A stretch of DNA of 64,000 nt from CAWFKW01 sp963816535 (GCA_963816535.1 CAWFKW010000001.1:289363-353362), one strand, 5' to 3'; positions 17,548 to 26,670 are shown, counted from the first letter of the stretch. Notes: generated from the letters alone by a model not told the origin. A program made the numbers and translations.

Positions 17548-18693
17548 CTAATAATTCCCATCTTTTAAATTTGATACTGACTTAATACGCAAATATAGTA
17601 AAGCAATCATCACAACAATTGTGAATAGTATTATTCCCAAAAAGGAAAACCTGTCAATTCCGCCGGTCGCAATGTTACCCGGATATGAAGTTTCAAGCGG
17701 GGATATTCCGGAATCAACATATCCCCAGAAGGTCATAGCAAGTATGTATATAATCGAAATTGCGCCGATAGATTTGACGGCTGAATTGTTCCTTCCGGTT
17801 GAGAACTTATCCTCAAGCGCCGGGGCGGCAAACCAGAATACAACAATGAAAAAAATGAATAACTGTAAAACAAATTCAGGCAAAAACAAATCTCCTTTGA
17901 GCGTCTGATATATCCACATGAAATACCAGTCGGGATGAATTCCGCCGGGGGCTCCCGAAGGATTGTTAATGTCGTATGGTTTTCCCAGTCCCTTTGGAAG
18001 CAAAACGGAGACCGCGGCTATAATTGCAACTCCGGTTAGCGCTGAAATCACAATCTTCAGCGAATATGAGTTTCCTTTACGAGGCGGTTCCGGCTCGCCG
18101 GCAGAGGCGGCAGCTTTGTTATGACGGACATGGTAAAAACATGCGGCCAAAATGAAAAACAGCAATGCCGGCAGCAAATTAGTGTGAATGGCGTACATCC
18201 TGCTCAGAGTTTCTCCGCCAAAAAATCCGCCGCCCTTTAATATTTCCGCTATGAATGTTCCCGCTATTGGGAACCTACCTAATTGGGAGATTCCAATCAC
18301 GGCGCCGAAATAAGAAAACTCCATCCATGGAAGCGTCTGCCCGGTAAATGCGAACACCATCAGAACCAAAAACGACGCAATGAGCAAATACCACATCTTC
18401 CGGAATGGTTTTCTGAATGACTTCGTATAAAAAACCATTAATACAAAAACAACTGAGGTCAATACCAGGGCATTTGCCGACCAAAAGTGTAACGACCTTA
18501 TGAAAGCTCCGAACTCAACACGGTTATTTATGTATTGGATCGATGCGTAAGCGTCTTCAGCGGAAGGCTTATAGTATATGCTTAGCAGCGCGCCCGTTAT
18601 AACCTGTAAAAGAACGAGAGACAGGCAAATGCCTCCGGCGTAATACAAAAATTTGCGCGATCTTTCAGGAACGTCTATTTCAGATCCTGTCAA
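17548..18693 (-). CDS. Cytochrome b of a Rieske/cytochrome b complex, lacking one heme's ligands
   Basis: Membrane quinol-oxidising subunit. The 381 residues combine a cytochrome b6-like four-helix part (about 15-195) with a subunit IV-like part (about 205-370) in one chain. His69 (RSLHFWSAN) and His170 (MYAIHTNLLP) are the expected ligands of heme bL. The second ligand in each of the two helices is absent: 14 residues on from His69 is Phe83, and 14-15 residues on from His170 are Ala184/Cys185. Heme bH therefore appears to be missing. The Qo-site loop reads PDWY in place of PEWY. The Rieske gene overlaps its start in ATGA. No cytochrome c1 or f gene is nearby, so the electron acceptor is unknown. 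The reading frame is intact and lies in the clean part of the window. Confidence 0.9.
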   Translation of the reverse strand: MTGSEIDVPERSRKFLYYAGGICLSLVLLQVITGALLSIYYKPSAEDAYASIQYINNRVEFGAFIRSLHFWSANALVLTSVVFVLMVFYTKSFRKPFRKMWYLLIASFLVLMVFAFTGQTLPWMEFSYFGAVIGISQLGRFPIAGTFIAEILKGGGFFGGETLSRMYAIHTNLLPALLFFILAACFYHVRHNKAAASAGEPEPPRKGNSYSLKIVISALTGVAIIAAVSVLLPKGLGKPYDINNPSGAPGGIHPDWYFMWIYQTLKGDLFLPEFVLQLFIFFIVVFWFAAPALEDKFSTGRNNSAVKSIGAISIIYILAMTFWGYVDSGISPLETSYPGNIATGGIDRFSFLGIILFTIVVMIALLYLRIKSVSNLKDGNY

Positions 18694-19154
18694 GATTCTT
18701 TAGAAACGGTGATCATATTATTTTTCAAAATTACATTAAATTTCTTAAGCGGCGCTTTCGGAGGGCCCTCAATTACATTCCCGTTCAAATCATACCTGCC
18801 TCCGTGACATGCGCAGTATATGTCTTTATTTTCCGATCTGTACCCTACTGTGCAGTTCAAATGTGTGCAGACTGCGCTGAGAGCGATAAATTCACTATCC
18901 GATCTTCTGATAATGATAACTGGCTCGCTTTCGATGTTCACCAATATTGAACCGCCGGGAAGAACTGCGTCCAACGGCAGACTAATGGTTGTGCCGCTAT
19001 TTCCGGCCGATCTTTGAAGCGTAGTTATGAAGGGTTTCTGCGGAGGTATCATAAATTTCACAGCGCTATATAAAAACGGCATTGCAACAGCAATTCCCCA
19101 AAGCTTTGAAATGAAATCCCTTCTCGAAATTGCGTTTTTCTTTCGGCTTTCCAT
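18690..19154 (-). CDS. Rieske 2Fe-2S protein
   Basis: The iron-sulfur partner of the cytochrome b encoded next, taking an electron from quinol at the outer face of the inner membrane. In 154 residues it has a twin-arginine-like N-terminus (SRRDFISKLWG) with one membrane anchor (about 18-36). The cluster ligands are Cys96 and His98 in CTHLNC and Cys114 and His117 in CACHGG; Cys101 and Cys116 would form the usual disulfide. The common Gly in CTHLGC is Asn here. It is first in a two-gene operon with a 4-base overlap. Confidence 0.92.
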   Translation of the reverse strand: MESRKKNAISRRDFISKLWGIAVAMPFLYSAVKFMIPPQKPFITTLQRSAGNSGTTISLPLDAVLPGGSILVNIESEPVIIIRRSDSEFIALSAVCTHLNCTVGYRSENKDIYCACHGGRYDLNGNVIEGPPKAPLKKFNVILKNNMITVSKES

Positions 19155-19282
19155 AAATAATTTTCAAATATATGAACATATTTTGATAAAATCGTGATGT
19201 TTAAGCATCAAATAATGTTATAACTAATGAAATTGATTTTACAACTTAGTTGAAATATCTTTGCTGAAAATAAAATGTTGAA

Positions 19283-19873
19283 TTGAAAACTCTTCCTATA
19301 TACACATACGGTTTCGAAGTGCTGAGAAAGAAGGCCAGGAAAATTACAAAGGTGGATGACAAACTGGTCGAACTGGTGCGCAATATGTTCAACACAATGC
19401 ACAAAGCCAACGGAATAGGTTTGGCGGCGCCGCAAATAGGACTTGACATAAGCCTGACAGTAGTTGATATTTCCCATATTGAAGGGCAGGAAAAGAACGA
19501 CCCAATAGTTTTACTTAATCCGAAAATTACCGATAGTTACGGAGAGTCTACAATTGAAGAGGGCTGTTTGAGCATTCCGCATATCAGGGAATCTGTCACG
19601 AGGCCGGAACAGGTTTATGTTGAATACCAGGACCTGGACCTGAATAAAAAATATATTGAGCTGGGTTCATACATATCACGAGTGACGCAGCACGAAATAG
19701 ACCACCTGAACGGTAAATTATTTATAGACCATCTTTCAAAAGAAACAAAAAGCAGGATAAGACAGGATCTGAACCATATCAAGAAAGGACTTGTAATGGC
19801 AGATTACCTTCTTGCAGACATTTCTAAAAAAGATAAAGAGATAGACAAAAGAAAAATCCTGGCAAGTGGCTGA
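19283..19873 (+). CDS. def: Peptide deformylase
   Basis: Removes the N-formyl group from nascent proteins. The 196-residue product has all three metal-site motifs: GIGLAAPQIG (44-53), EEGCLSIP (92-99) with metal ligand Cys95, and HEIDH (137-141) with ligands His137 and His141 and catalytic Glu138. The start is TTG; the ATG at 19275 is out of frame. fmt follows directly, giving the classic def-fmt pair for formyl-methionine handling. Confidence 0.95.
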   Translation: MKTLPIYTYGFEVLRKKARKITKVDDKLVELVRNMFNTMHKANGIGLAAPQIGLDISLTVVDISHIEGQEKNDPIVLLNPKITDSYGESTIEEGCLSIPHIRESVTRPEQVYVEYQDLDLNKKYIELGSYISRVTQHEIDHLNGKLFIDHLSKETKSRIRQDLNHIKKGLVMADYLLADISKKDKEIDKRKILASG

Positions 19874-20804
19874 AATGAATATTATATTCATGGGCACTCC
19901 TGAATTTGCGGTTCCCTCGCTTGAAACCCTGCTGAACTCCAATCACAGAATTTCCGCGGTTGTAACCGTTCAGGATAAGCCAAAGGGCAGGGGACTGAAG
20001 CTGAGCGAAAGCGCTGTCAAAGTTTTTGCGCTCAGCAAAGGGCTTAAATTATTTCAGCCGCAAAAAATGAAAGAGGAAAATTTTATTGAGGAAATAAAAT
20101 TACTGAATCCTGATTTGATCGTAGTGGTCGCATTCCGCATCTTGCCAAAAGAAATATATACTATACCGCGTTACGGCTCAATTAACCTGCATGCTTCTCT
20201 TCTGCCTAAATACAGGGGAGCGGCGCCAATCAACTGGGCCATAATAAACGGGGAAACTGAAACGGGCGTAACGACTTTTTTTCTGAAAGAAAAAGTGGAC
20301 GAGGGAAGTATTATAGAGCAGAACAAATGCTCTATCGGCGCGAATGATGATGCCGGCGCTCTTCACGATAAGCTTTCACTGCTTGGGGCTGAATCAGTTT
20401 TGTCAACGGTGGATATTATTGATGAATCCGGGGGCAACGTTCCGGTTTTTGAACAGGACGAATCAATGGCATCATCCGCTCCAAAAATATTTAAGCAGGA
20501 TTGTAAGATAGTCTGGAACAAATCAGCTTTGGAAGTTCACAACCTTGTCAGAGGCCTTTCGCCTAGCCCCGGCGCGTTTTCAATACTTGAAGGCAGGACG
20601 TTTAAAATATTTAAATCGTCTGTTAGGGAAGATATATCGCCTTCAGAACCGGGGAATATTACAGTTGCAGGGAGTAAGCTTTATGTATCGTGCGCCAATG
20701 GCGCGCTTGAAATACTCGAATTGCAGACTGAGGGTAAAAGGAGGATGTTGGCTGCAGAGTTTCTGAAGGGCAATAAGATTACATCCCGGTTCGAAACACC
20801 CTGA
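19866..20804 (+). CDS. fmt: Methionyl-tRNA formyltransferase
   Basis: Formylates initiator Met-tRNA with 10-formyl-tetrahydrofolate. The 312-residue product opens with IIFMGTPEFAVPSLE, has the catalytic-domain segment NLHASLLPKYRGAAPINWA and a C-terminal OB-like domain (about 205-305). The listed GTG start overlaps def by 8 bases; the ATG at 19875, one base past the def stop, gives the canonical N-terminus and is equally likely. The downstream neighbour is convergent and begins three bases away. Confidence 0.95.
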   Translation: MAEMNIIFMGTPEFAVPSLETLLNSNHRISAVVTVQDKPKGRGLKLSESAVKVFALSKGLKLFQPQKMKEENFIEEIKLLNPDLIVVVAFRILPKEIYTIPRYGSINLHASLLPKYRGAAPINWAIINGETETGVTTFFLKEKVDEGSIIEQNKCSIGANDDAGALHDKLSLLGAESVLSTVDIIDESGGNVPVFEQDESMASSAPKIFKQDCKIVWNKSALEVHNLVRGLSPSPGAFSILEGRTFKIFKSSVREDISPSEPGNITVAGSKLYVSCANGALEILELQTEGKRRMLAAEFLKGNKITSRFETP

Positions 20805-20807
20805 GCT

Positions 20808-22241
20808 TTATTTCATCTCTATGAGCTTCTCAATAAGCCAGTCCCTGGCTATCATATCCCTGGTCTTATCCAGGTCCTTCATAAATGATTTAATTTCCGT
20901 TTTGTCTTTTACGTTTATCAAAGTGATTCTTTTTACGGACTGCAGGAACTGCATATACCTGTTGTAATGAACGTTTAAGGTTTCCTGGTGACGCTTCAGG
21001 TAGTGGATCACGGCATCAATAGTGGCTTCGATAGTATCATAGTGTTTTTGCTCGTAATATATCTTCAAAAGCGTTTCTTTTATCTTAAGATAAAAGTGAG
21101 TGTTCTTATAGCTGACTTTCGATAAGTAATCAATACTTTCTTTGTATTTTCTTTCTGCAAAAAGCAGCAATCCCTTTGCAAGATTTGTTGTGTCGCGTTT
21201 TATCTCGTGAGAGAGGTTGCCTTTATATGTTTCATAAAAATATTCCGCCCATTTCAGGTCTTTTGCATCTATTACGCACAGTATTACGTTAAGAAACTCT
21301 ATATACTGCATATTCTTGAATTCCCTGTAGAAATCGTTCTTCTCGAACTCGGCGTAGATCTTCACAAGGCTGGATAGAAACTTCGACTCGCCGATTGCAA
21401 TACGGTTGATGCAGTAATTGGTGAGTGAATAGTAAACCTGCAGGAGTTCTTCTTTATTGTACTTTCGTATGTTGGAGAACACGTGTTTCTCAAGGTCCCT
21501 GAAATGCGTTTCAATTTCAGGTTTAAGAACCATCATCAGTATTTTGTATTCAGAGTAAACTGTAGGGTGCTCTTTCTGAATGACATCGGCATTTTTCTCT
21601 ATGTATGAGAGCATTTTATCAAACGCCCAGAACCTGTCCTGCACATCCTGGAAAGGATGGAGCCTGCGGCTCAGCATCGTATTAATCACTTTGAGCTTGG
21701 TTACTATAAACATGTTATCTGCAAAATCAGCCATTTCAAAATACTTCTTATCAAGATTCAGCTCAAGATCATGGCCTTCATAGTTCAGCTCAACTTCTTT
21801 GAATGTCAGCAGGTCGTAATAGTAATCTGCGTTGCGGTTAAATTCACTTTTTAGGCTGTCGTCAATTTCTTTAAGAGACGCTTCAAAACTTTTTATTATG
21901 TTCCTTTCTTCGAGCGCTTTTATGAGGGCTATCTTTTGCTGCGTAGGGTATTTTTCATATTCTCCGTATATCAAAAACTTTTCTAGGATCTTAGTAAACG
22001 TACTAAGCAGCGTTCTTACATTCTGGTCCTTATTTTTTTCACCTTCAAATAATTTAAGCGCGATGTTTTTTACTGATACGGTATTTGAGTCCAGGTTTTC
22101 AAACTGCCTGTCGATCAGGTTATAAAACGTAATAAGCATGTGGCTCTTGTTATGGAAAGGGGAATTGAGGAACTCGCCGAATTTCTTGAATTCCGACTGT
22201 GTGAGTCCGCGGATGAGTTCGGTTATCTTAGATTCCTTCAT
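20808..22241 (-). CDS. Large helical protein of unknown function
   Basis: I do not recognise a named family. The 477-residue product is predicted to be almost all alpha-helix, rich in Lys, Glu, Leu and aromatic residues. It has no signal peptide or membrane span, so it is probably cytoplasmic. It starts with a short conserved-looking segment, TQSEFKKFGEFLNSPFHNKS, of a kind I associate with uncharacterised Bacteroidota proteins. The middle resembles TPR-type superhelices (for example AKGLLLFAERKYKESIDYLSKV around 365-386). It lies convergent to fmt, with three bases between them. A scaffold role is only a guess. Confidence 0.75.
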   Translation of the reverse strand: MKESKITELIRGLTQSEFKKFGEFLNSPFHNKSHMLITFYNLIDRQFENLDSNTVSVKNIALKLFEGEKNKDQNVRTLLSTFTKILEKFLIYGEYEKYPTQQKIALIKALEERNIIKSFEASLKEIDDSLKSEFNRNADYYYDLLTFKEVELNYEGHDLELNLDKKYFEMADFADNMFIVTKLKVINTMLSRRLHPFQDVQDRFWAFDKMLSYIEKNADVIQKEHPTVYSEYKILMMVLKPEIETHFRDLEKHVFSNIRKYNKEELLQVYYSLTNYCINRIAIGESKFLSSLVKIYAEFEKNDFYREFKNMQYIEFLNVILCVIDAKDLKWAEYFYETYKGNLSHEIKRDTTNLAKGLLLFAERKYKESIDYLSKVSYKNTHFYLKIKETLLKIYYEQKHYDTIEATIDAVIHYLKRHQETLNVHYNRYMQFLQSVKRITLINVKDKTEIKSFMKDLDKTRDMIARDWLIEKLIEMK

Positions 22242-22410
22242 TTTTCAACAATTTTTTGGGCAAAAATTCTTAACAAACTGGATTTTCTGTCTGACGAAAT
22301 AATTCGCTTTCCTTCAAAAAATGAACCGGAATATGCATATTTTGCAATTTGCCTGAATTACTAAGCCCGCAAATATTGCATATTTATATTCACAAATCTA
22401 TAAAAAAATC

Positions 22411-22442
22411 TTTGCATAGCCCCGTGGTAAGCGCTATTTTTA
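22411..22442 (+). promoter_or_regulatory. Candidate promoter for the first structured RNA
   Basis: TTTG (22411-22414), 20 bases, then TATTTTTA (22435-22442). This is one base off the TAnnTTTG consensus and has the same spacing as the promoters at 14933 and 22984. A transcript from here would carry about 110 bases of leader, including a GGCTCT/AGAGCC hairpin (22499-22518), before the conserved RNA core. Confidence 0.35.
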
Positions 22443-22560
22443 TATTGAAAAGTTGAAATGAGCTCAAAGCAAACAACAGAGATTTTGACTGAGGGCCCCG
22501 GCTCTGAATAATAAGAGCCCATTAGCCGAGTTTGTACAACAGAAGAGTCTTCAACAATTA

Positions 22561-22728
22561 AGAGTTAAAGCGCTGCCGCTGCCTGTTATAACTGCTTCTT
22601 TTCAGGGCTAGGGAAGAGGGTTATACCGAGAAACCAGGCGGCGGTTCGTGCTTATTAAAGTTTCACCCCGTTTCTAAATTTCCTCCTAAAACTGCAAAGG
22701 CAGCCGTAACCGGGCTGCCTTTTGATTT
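22561..22728 (+). ncRNA. Structured RNA, copy 1, with its own terminator
   Basis: A 168-base element that matches a second one at 26738-26905 in length, sequence blocks and fold. The parts in order are: outer stem AAGCGC (22568-22573) with GTGCTT (22648-22653); main stem CCGCTGCCTG (22576-22585) with CAGGCGGCGG (22635-22644); inner stem TATAAC (22587-22592) with GTTATA (22620-22625); a conserved CAGGGCTAGGGA loop; a weak AAGTTT/AAATTT hairpin; an unpaired CCTCCTAA; and the terminator. No ORF fits the core. I cannot match it to an RNA family I know. The next gene starts 331 bases later and has its own promoter, so this is more likely a free small RNA than a riboswitch for that gene. Confidence 0.7.
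22696..22728 (+). terminator. Intrinsic terminator of RNA copy 1
   Basis: AAAGGCAGCC (22696-22705) pairs perfectly with GGCTGCCTTT (22713-22722), followed by TTTGATTT. The same position in the second RNA copy has a different but equally paired stem, which supports it as a functional element. Confidence 0.8.
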
Positions 22729-22983
22729 AGCTGTATATAAACTGAAGAAAGAACCGATTTACCTCAATACGTTTCCGTTTCGAAACCATGGATTGTGAAA
22801 ATATTCACTTGAAAGCTCCCGCTTTAGGGTAATTTTTGGCGCTTATATTGATTAACAAATTTAAGATCGAGTCTTTAAATATTATTCATGAAAATTGACA
22901 ATATCGTCTGGAAAAGGGGCTTTTGTTACATGTGCTTAATTTTTCACTTCTAAACCGCCGCTTTACAAATCTGCAAACAAATC

Positions 22984-23015
22984 TTTGTGTAACCTTAGGT
23001 GATTGGTTATTTTTG
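22984..23015 (+). promoter_or_regulatory. FCB-type promoter of the first secreted paralogue
   Basis: TTTG (22984-22987), 20 bases, then TATTTTTG (23008-23015): a full match to TTTG ... TAnnTTTG. Transcription would start near 23022, giving a leader of about 38 bases before the ATG at 23060. Confidence 0.55.
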
Positions 23016-23059
23016 AACCGTAATCAATTAGAAGTCAAAAGAACTAAAGTCCTGGAATT

Positions 23060-24802
23060 ATGAAAAAGATTAGTTTTTTCTTCATTGTAGCCCTGTTAGT
23101 GCATCAGTCTTTTGCAGGTTCTCATATTGCGAAAGATTCTTTCCTGCACACTGACTCTCTGCTGGTTCGTAATACGTTTCTTTTCGGGAACGACATGCAG
23201 ATTCCTTTTGTAAACAATGGCGTATTTAATAACGATATTGGCAGTAATACATCATCCCGCGCTAATCTTATTTGGCCCTTTTCCTCAGGCAATCCAAGGA
23301 TGTCTATGGATTACTCTTCAGGTTTGTGGATCGGGGCAAAAGTTGGGCCGCAAAGGGACCTGAGAACGGCGGTCGCAATGTATAACTCTGTATTTACTCC
23401 CGGAAACATTCCAGTGTTGGGACAGGTTCCGCCGCAATCAGTTTGCGATGATCCGGCATGGAAGCCTTATCTTGTGAATCTTATCGATGAATCGCTTGTA
23501 TATGGCGGCGTTAGATCAAGAACAATAGACACGCTGACATTCAATGTTGTATACTCTTCCTGGGCAGATTGGCCGGTAGATAAGGGCGCTCCGTATGTCG
23601 AGATCAATGGAGTCCCGGGGTACCAACCCGGATGGAACGCAGACAGGCCGGGTGTAGGATTTGGAAATGCACGTCCTTCCGAAATGTGCTTCATGTCATA
23701 CATGGACTATTCCAACTGCACTAATAATATCCATATTCACGAGAGTTCTTTGCCGGGCGGTACGCTTCCTATGGGCGTTGAGATTCAGCAACTTGCGTAC
23801 ATTTTTAATTGCCCGGGATATGATAGATCCTATTTCATTAGCTGGAAGATAATCAACAAAAGCTCAAATATATGGGACAGTACTTTTATCGGACTGGCAA
23901 ATGATGCGGATATTGGCGACGCAACAGATGATGCCGCGGGGTGCGATTCTATTAGGCAGATGTCTTTCATGTATAACGCGGATAATTATGATAATATTTA
24001 TGGAGCCGCTCCGCCCGCTATAGGCGTAAGGCTGATACAGGGACCTCTTGTTTATACCGGGAATTCAAACGACACGGTCGTTCTGCCATACGGCGCTTTT
24101 ATAGGTTACAGAATGGACAGGCTTTATTCAGTCAATATGTTTCAGAATGTAAACGATCCTTGCCTGGGCGATCCGGACAATGCAATTGCAGGATATAATT
24201 TTCTCAAAGGACTTGATGGGTGCGGCTCCCCTTTAACAAATTTTGTTACAGGACACAGAACAAGATTCAAATATTCCGGAGACGCTTGCAACAAAACTGG
24301 CTGGTTTGACAGTTCATCCAGCGACGGGCGGACAATACAGTCCTGCGGACCGCTGGTAATTAATCCAGGAGACACCCAAACAGTAGTCGTGGCATTTGTT
24401 ATCGGAAGAGGAACTTCAAATAATCAAAGCGTATGCGAAGTATTGGATAGATCTGATTTTATCAGAGACGCCTACTACGGCGGATTATGCTCAAGTGTGA
24501 TTGGTATAAGATCAATTTCCGGCAATGTTCCGTATATGTATGAATTATATCAAAACTATCCTAATCCGTTTAATCCCACGACGAAGATTAAGTTCGATCT
24601 CGCCGGAACCGGAGGCCGGCGGGCAAGATTAATCATTTATGACGTCTTAGGACGTGCGGTTTCGACTCTTATTGACTCTGAAATGAAACCGGGCAGTTAT
24701 GAAACGGATTGGGATAGTAATAGTTTCCCAAGCGGAATTTATTTCGTGCGGCTGGAAGCTGGTGATTTTTCAGCCACAAGGAAAATGGTATTGATAAAGT
24801 GA
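23060..24802 (+). CDS. Type IX-secreted protein, paralogue A, N-terminal region of unknown fold
   Basis: A secreted protein of 580 residues with a signal peptide (1-19, ending FAG) and a C-terminal T9SS type A sorting domain (about 495-580, YQNYPNPFNPTTKIKF ... RKMVLIK). The 470 residues between belong to no domain I can name. They are rich in Gly, Asn, Asp and aromatic residues and carry about ten Cys at positions shared with the next gene (for example SVCDDP, CFMSYMDYS, CTNNIH, AGCDS, CEVL). Conserved landmarks are VPPQSVCDDP, WPVDKGAPYVE and GVPGYQPGWN. The paralogue follows after 77 bases, and structured RNAs lie on both sides of the pair. Disulfide-stabilised extracellular protein is the safest description. 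Confidence 0.85.
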   Translation: MKKISFFFIVALLVHQSFAGSHIAKDSFLHTDSLLVRNTFLFGNDMQIPFVNNGVFNNDIGSNTSSRANLIWPFSSGNPRMSMDYSSGLWIGAKVGPQRDLRTAVAMYNSVFTPGNIPVLGQVPPQSVCDDPAWKPYLVNLIDESLVYGGVRSRTIDTLTFNVVYSSWADWPVDKGAPYVEINGVPGYQPGWNADRPGVGFGNARPSEMCFMSYMDYSNCTNNIHIHESSLPGGTLPMGVEIQQLAYIFNCPGYDRSYFISWKIINKSSNIWDSTFIGLANDADIGDATDDAAGCDSIRQMSFMYNADNYDNIYGAAPPAIGVRLIQGPLVYTGNSNDTVVLPYGAFIGYRMDRLYSVNMFQNVNDPCLGDPDNAIAGYNFLKGLDGCGSPLTNFVTGHRTRFKYSGDACNKTGWFDSSSSDGRTIQSCGPLVINPGDTQTVVVAFVIGRGTSNNQSVCEVLDRSDFIRDAYYGGLCSSVIGIRSISGNVPYMYELYQNYPNPFNPTTKIKFDLAGTGGRRARLIIYDVLGRAVSTLIDSEMKPGSYETDWDSNSFPSGIYFVRLEAGDFSATRKMVLIK

Positions 24803-24879
24803 TCCTTATCTGTCTTTCCTTAGGCGCCGGCAGGGAAATATCCAACGGCGCTTAAGAAAACTTTTTCTGAATATTCTGA

Positions 24880-26670
24880 ATGTGCAAAAAACTAAACGTC
24901 CTCAAAATTATGGTTAGAATTAGTTTGTACCTCATCTTAGCGCTCATAATTGTATTTACATGTTCTGCTCCTCTATATTCAAGTACTCCCGATAATTACC
25001 GGCAAGTCAGCTATGACGCCCCTGTCAGCAATATTTTCCTCTACGGTAATAACATAAATACTTGCCTTAGAAGCGACGGCATTTTGAACTATGACAAAAT
25101 TACTTATACCGGCGCTATCGCAGGTTTGATTTGGCCAGGGCAATCGTCAACCAGATTGTCCGCTGATTTTGCTACCGGGATCTGGATAGGGGCTAAAGTT
25201 GAGCTTCCCGGTGGCCAAACTGATATCAGATCGGCGGCATGTTTGTACAATTCCATATTCACGCCGGGAAACATCCCCGTAACCGGACAAGTACCTCCGC
25301 AATCTGTTTGCGACGACCCTTCATGGAGAGGATATATAGTTAATTTAATAGACCAGTCGCTTGTAAATGGCGGCGTTAGGAACAGGGTTGCAGGCGGACA
25401 TACCTACGCGGTTAATTATGATGCATGGTCCACCTGGCCGGTTGATAAAGGGGCTCCTTACGTGGAAGTTAACGGCGTTCCAGGTTACCAGCCCGGGTGG
25501 AATGGCGATAGGCCCGGAATTGGTTTTGGCGATTCAAGGCCTGCTGAGATCTGCTTCATGACATATATGGACTATAGCAGCTGTACCAATAATATCCATA
25601 ATCATGAAATATCCATGCCTGGCGGCACATTGCCTATAGGCGTTGAAGTTCAACAGCTTGCATATGCGTATAATTGCGCGGGATTTGAAAACTCATATTT
25701 TGTTAGCTGGAAAATGATAAACAAAAGCTCAAATCAATGGGATAGCGTTTACTTTGGAATTGCAAATGACATTGATTTAGGCGACGCTGCAGACGATGCG
25801 GCAGGATGCGATACTACCCGGGATATATCTTTTATTTATAACGCCGACAATTATGACAATGAATATGGCGCTAACCCGCCGGCGCTAGGTACAAGAATTC
25901 TTCAAGGACCTCTTGTTTACACAGGAAATAACTCAGACACAGTCCGGCTTCCAAACCGAACTTATATTGGATATAAAATGATTGGGATGTATGCTTCGAC
26001 ATTATTAATGAACAGTAACTATCCCCCTTGTTGGCCTATTCAGGGGGAAATAGATAACGGTTACAACGAATTAAAGGGACTCAATGTTTGCGGATTTCCA
26101 TTTAGAGATCCTATTACAAACCAAATCACAACATTTGCCTATCCGGGTGATGCTTGTTTGCGTAATGGGTGGTTTGACAGCTCTTCCAATGACAGGCGTT
26201 ACCTGCAATCTACGGGTCCGTTTTATATGAACTCAGGCGATACACAAACAATTGCAGCAGCTTTTGTGATTGGAAGAGGCTCTAATAATTTCCAAAGCGT
26301 GTGCGAAGTATTAACCAGTTCTGATTTTCTTAAACATGCTTATTACAATGGATTGTGCGAAAGCGTGAACGGGCTGCAGGCAATTTCCGGCAATGTTCCT
26401 GTCAAGTATGAATTGTATCAAAACTATCCCAATCCGTTTAATCCGACAACAAAAATAAAGTTTGACGTGACGGGAACTCATGAACAAAATGTTAAGCTTG
26501 TTATATACGACGCGATCGGACGAATTATCACAACGCTTGTTGATAGTCAAATGAAACCCGGCTGTTATCAAACTGACTGGAATGCCTCAGATTTTCCGAG
26601 CGGAGTATATTTCTTTAGGCTGGAAGCCGGGAATTTTATTAATACTAAGAAAATGATTTTGATAAAGTAA
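24880..26670 (+). CDS. Type IX-secreted protein, paralogue B
   Basis: A close paralogue of the upstream gene over its full length, 596 residues, sharing its Cys positions and landmarks (VPPQSVCDDP, WPVDKGAPYVE, GVPGYQPGWN, PGGTLP) and the T9SS sorting domain (YQNYPNPFNPTTKIKF ... KKMILIK). The ATG at 24910 is a strong alternative start: the bases before it resemble those before the paralogue A start, and it gives a cleaner signal peptide (MVRISLYLILALIIVFTCSA). The pair arose by tandem duplication followed by considerable divergence. The second structured RNA lies 67 bases past its stop. Confidence 0.85.
   Translation: MCKKLNVLKIMVRISLYLILALIIVFTCSAPLYSSTPDNYRQVSYDAPVSNIFLYGNNINTCLRSDGILNYDKITYTGAIAGLIWPGQSSTRLSADFATGIWIGAKVELPGGQTDIRSAACLYNSIFTPGNIPVTGQVPPQSVCDDPSWRGYIVNLIDQSLVNGGVRNRVAGGHTYAVNYDAWSTWPVDKGAPYVEVNGVPGYQPGWNGDRPGIGFGDSRPAEICFMTYMDYSSCTNNIHNHEISMPGGTLPIGVEVQQLAYAYNCAGFENSYFVSWKMINKSSNQWDSVYFGIANDIDLGDAADDAAGCDTTRDISFIYNADNYDNEYGANPPALGTRILQGPLVYTGNNSDTVRLPNRTYIGYKMIGMYASTLLMNSNYPPCWPIQGEIDNGYNELKGLNVCGFPFRDPITNQITTFAYPGDACLRNGWFDSSSNDRRYLQSTGPFYMNSGDTQTIAAAFVIGRGSNNFQSVCEVLTSSDFLKHAYYNGLCESVNGLQAISGNVPVKYELYQNYPNPFNPTTKIKFDVTGTHEQNVKLVIYDAIGRIITTLVDSQMKPGCYQTDWNASDFPSGVYFFRLEAGNFINTKKMILIK

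Noticed and set aside
22561..22728. Riboswitch controlling the secreted paralogue downstream
   Set aside because: The RNA ends in a terminator 331 bases before the gene, which has its own promoter at 22984, and the second copy has a similar arrangement before a gene of another type.
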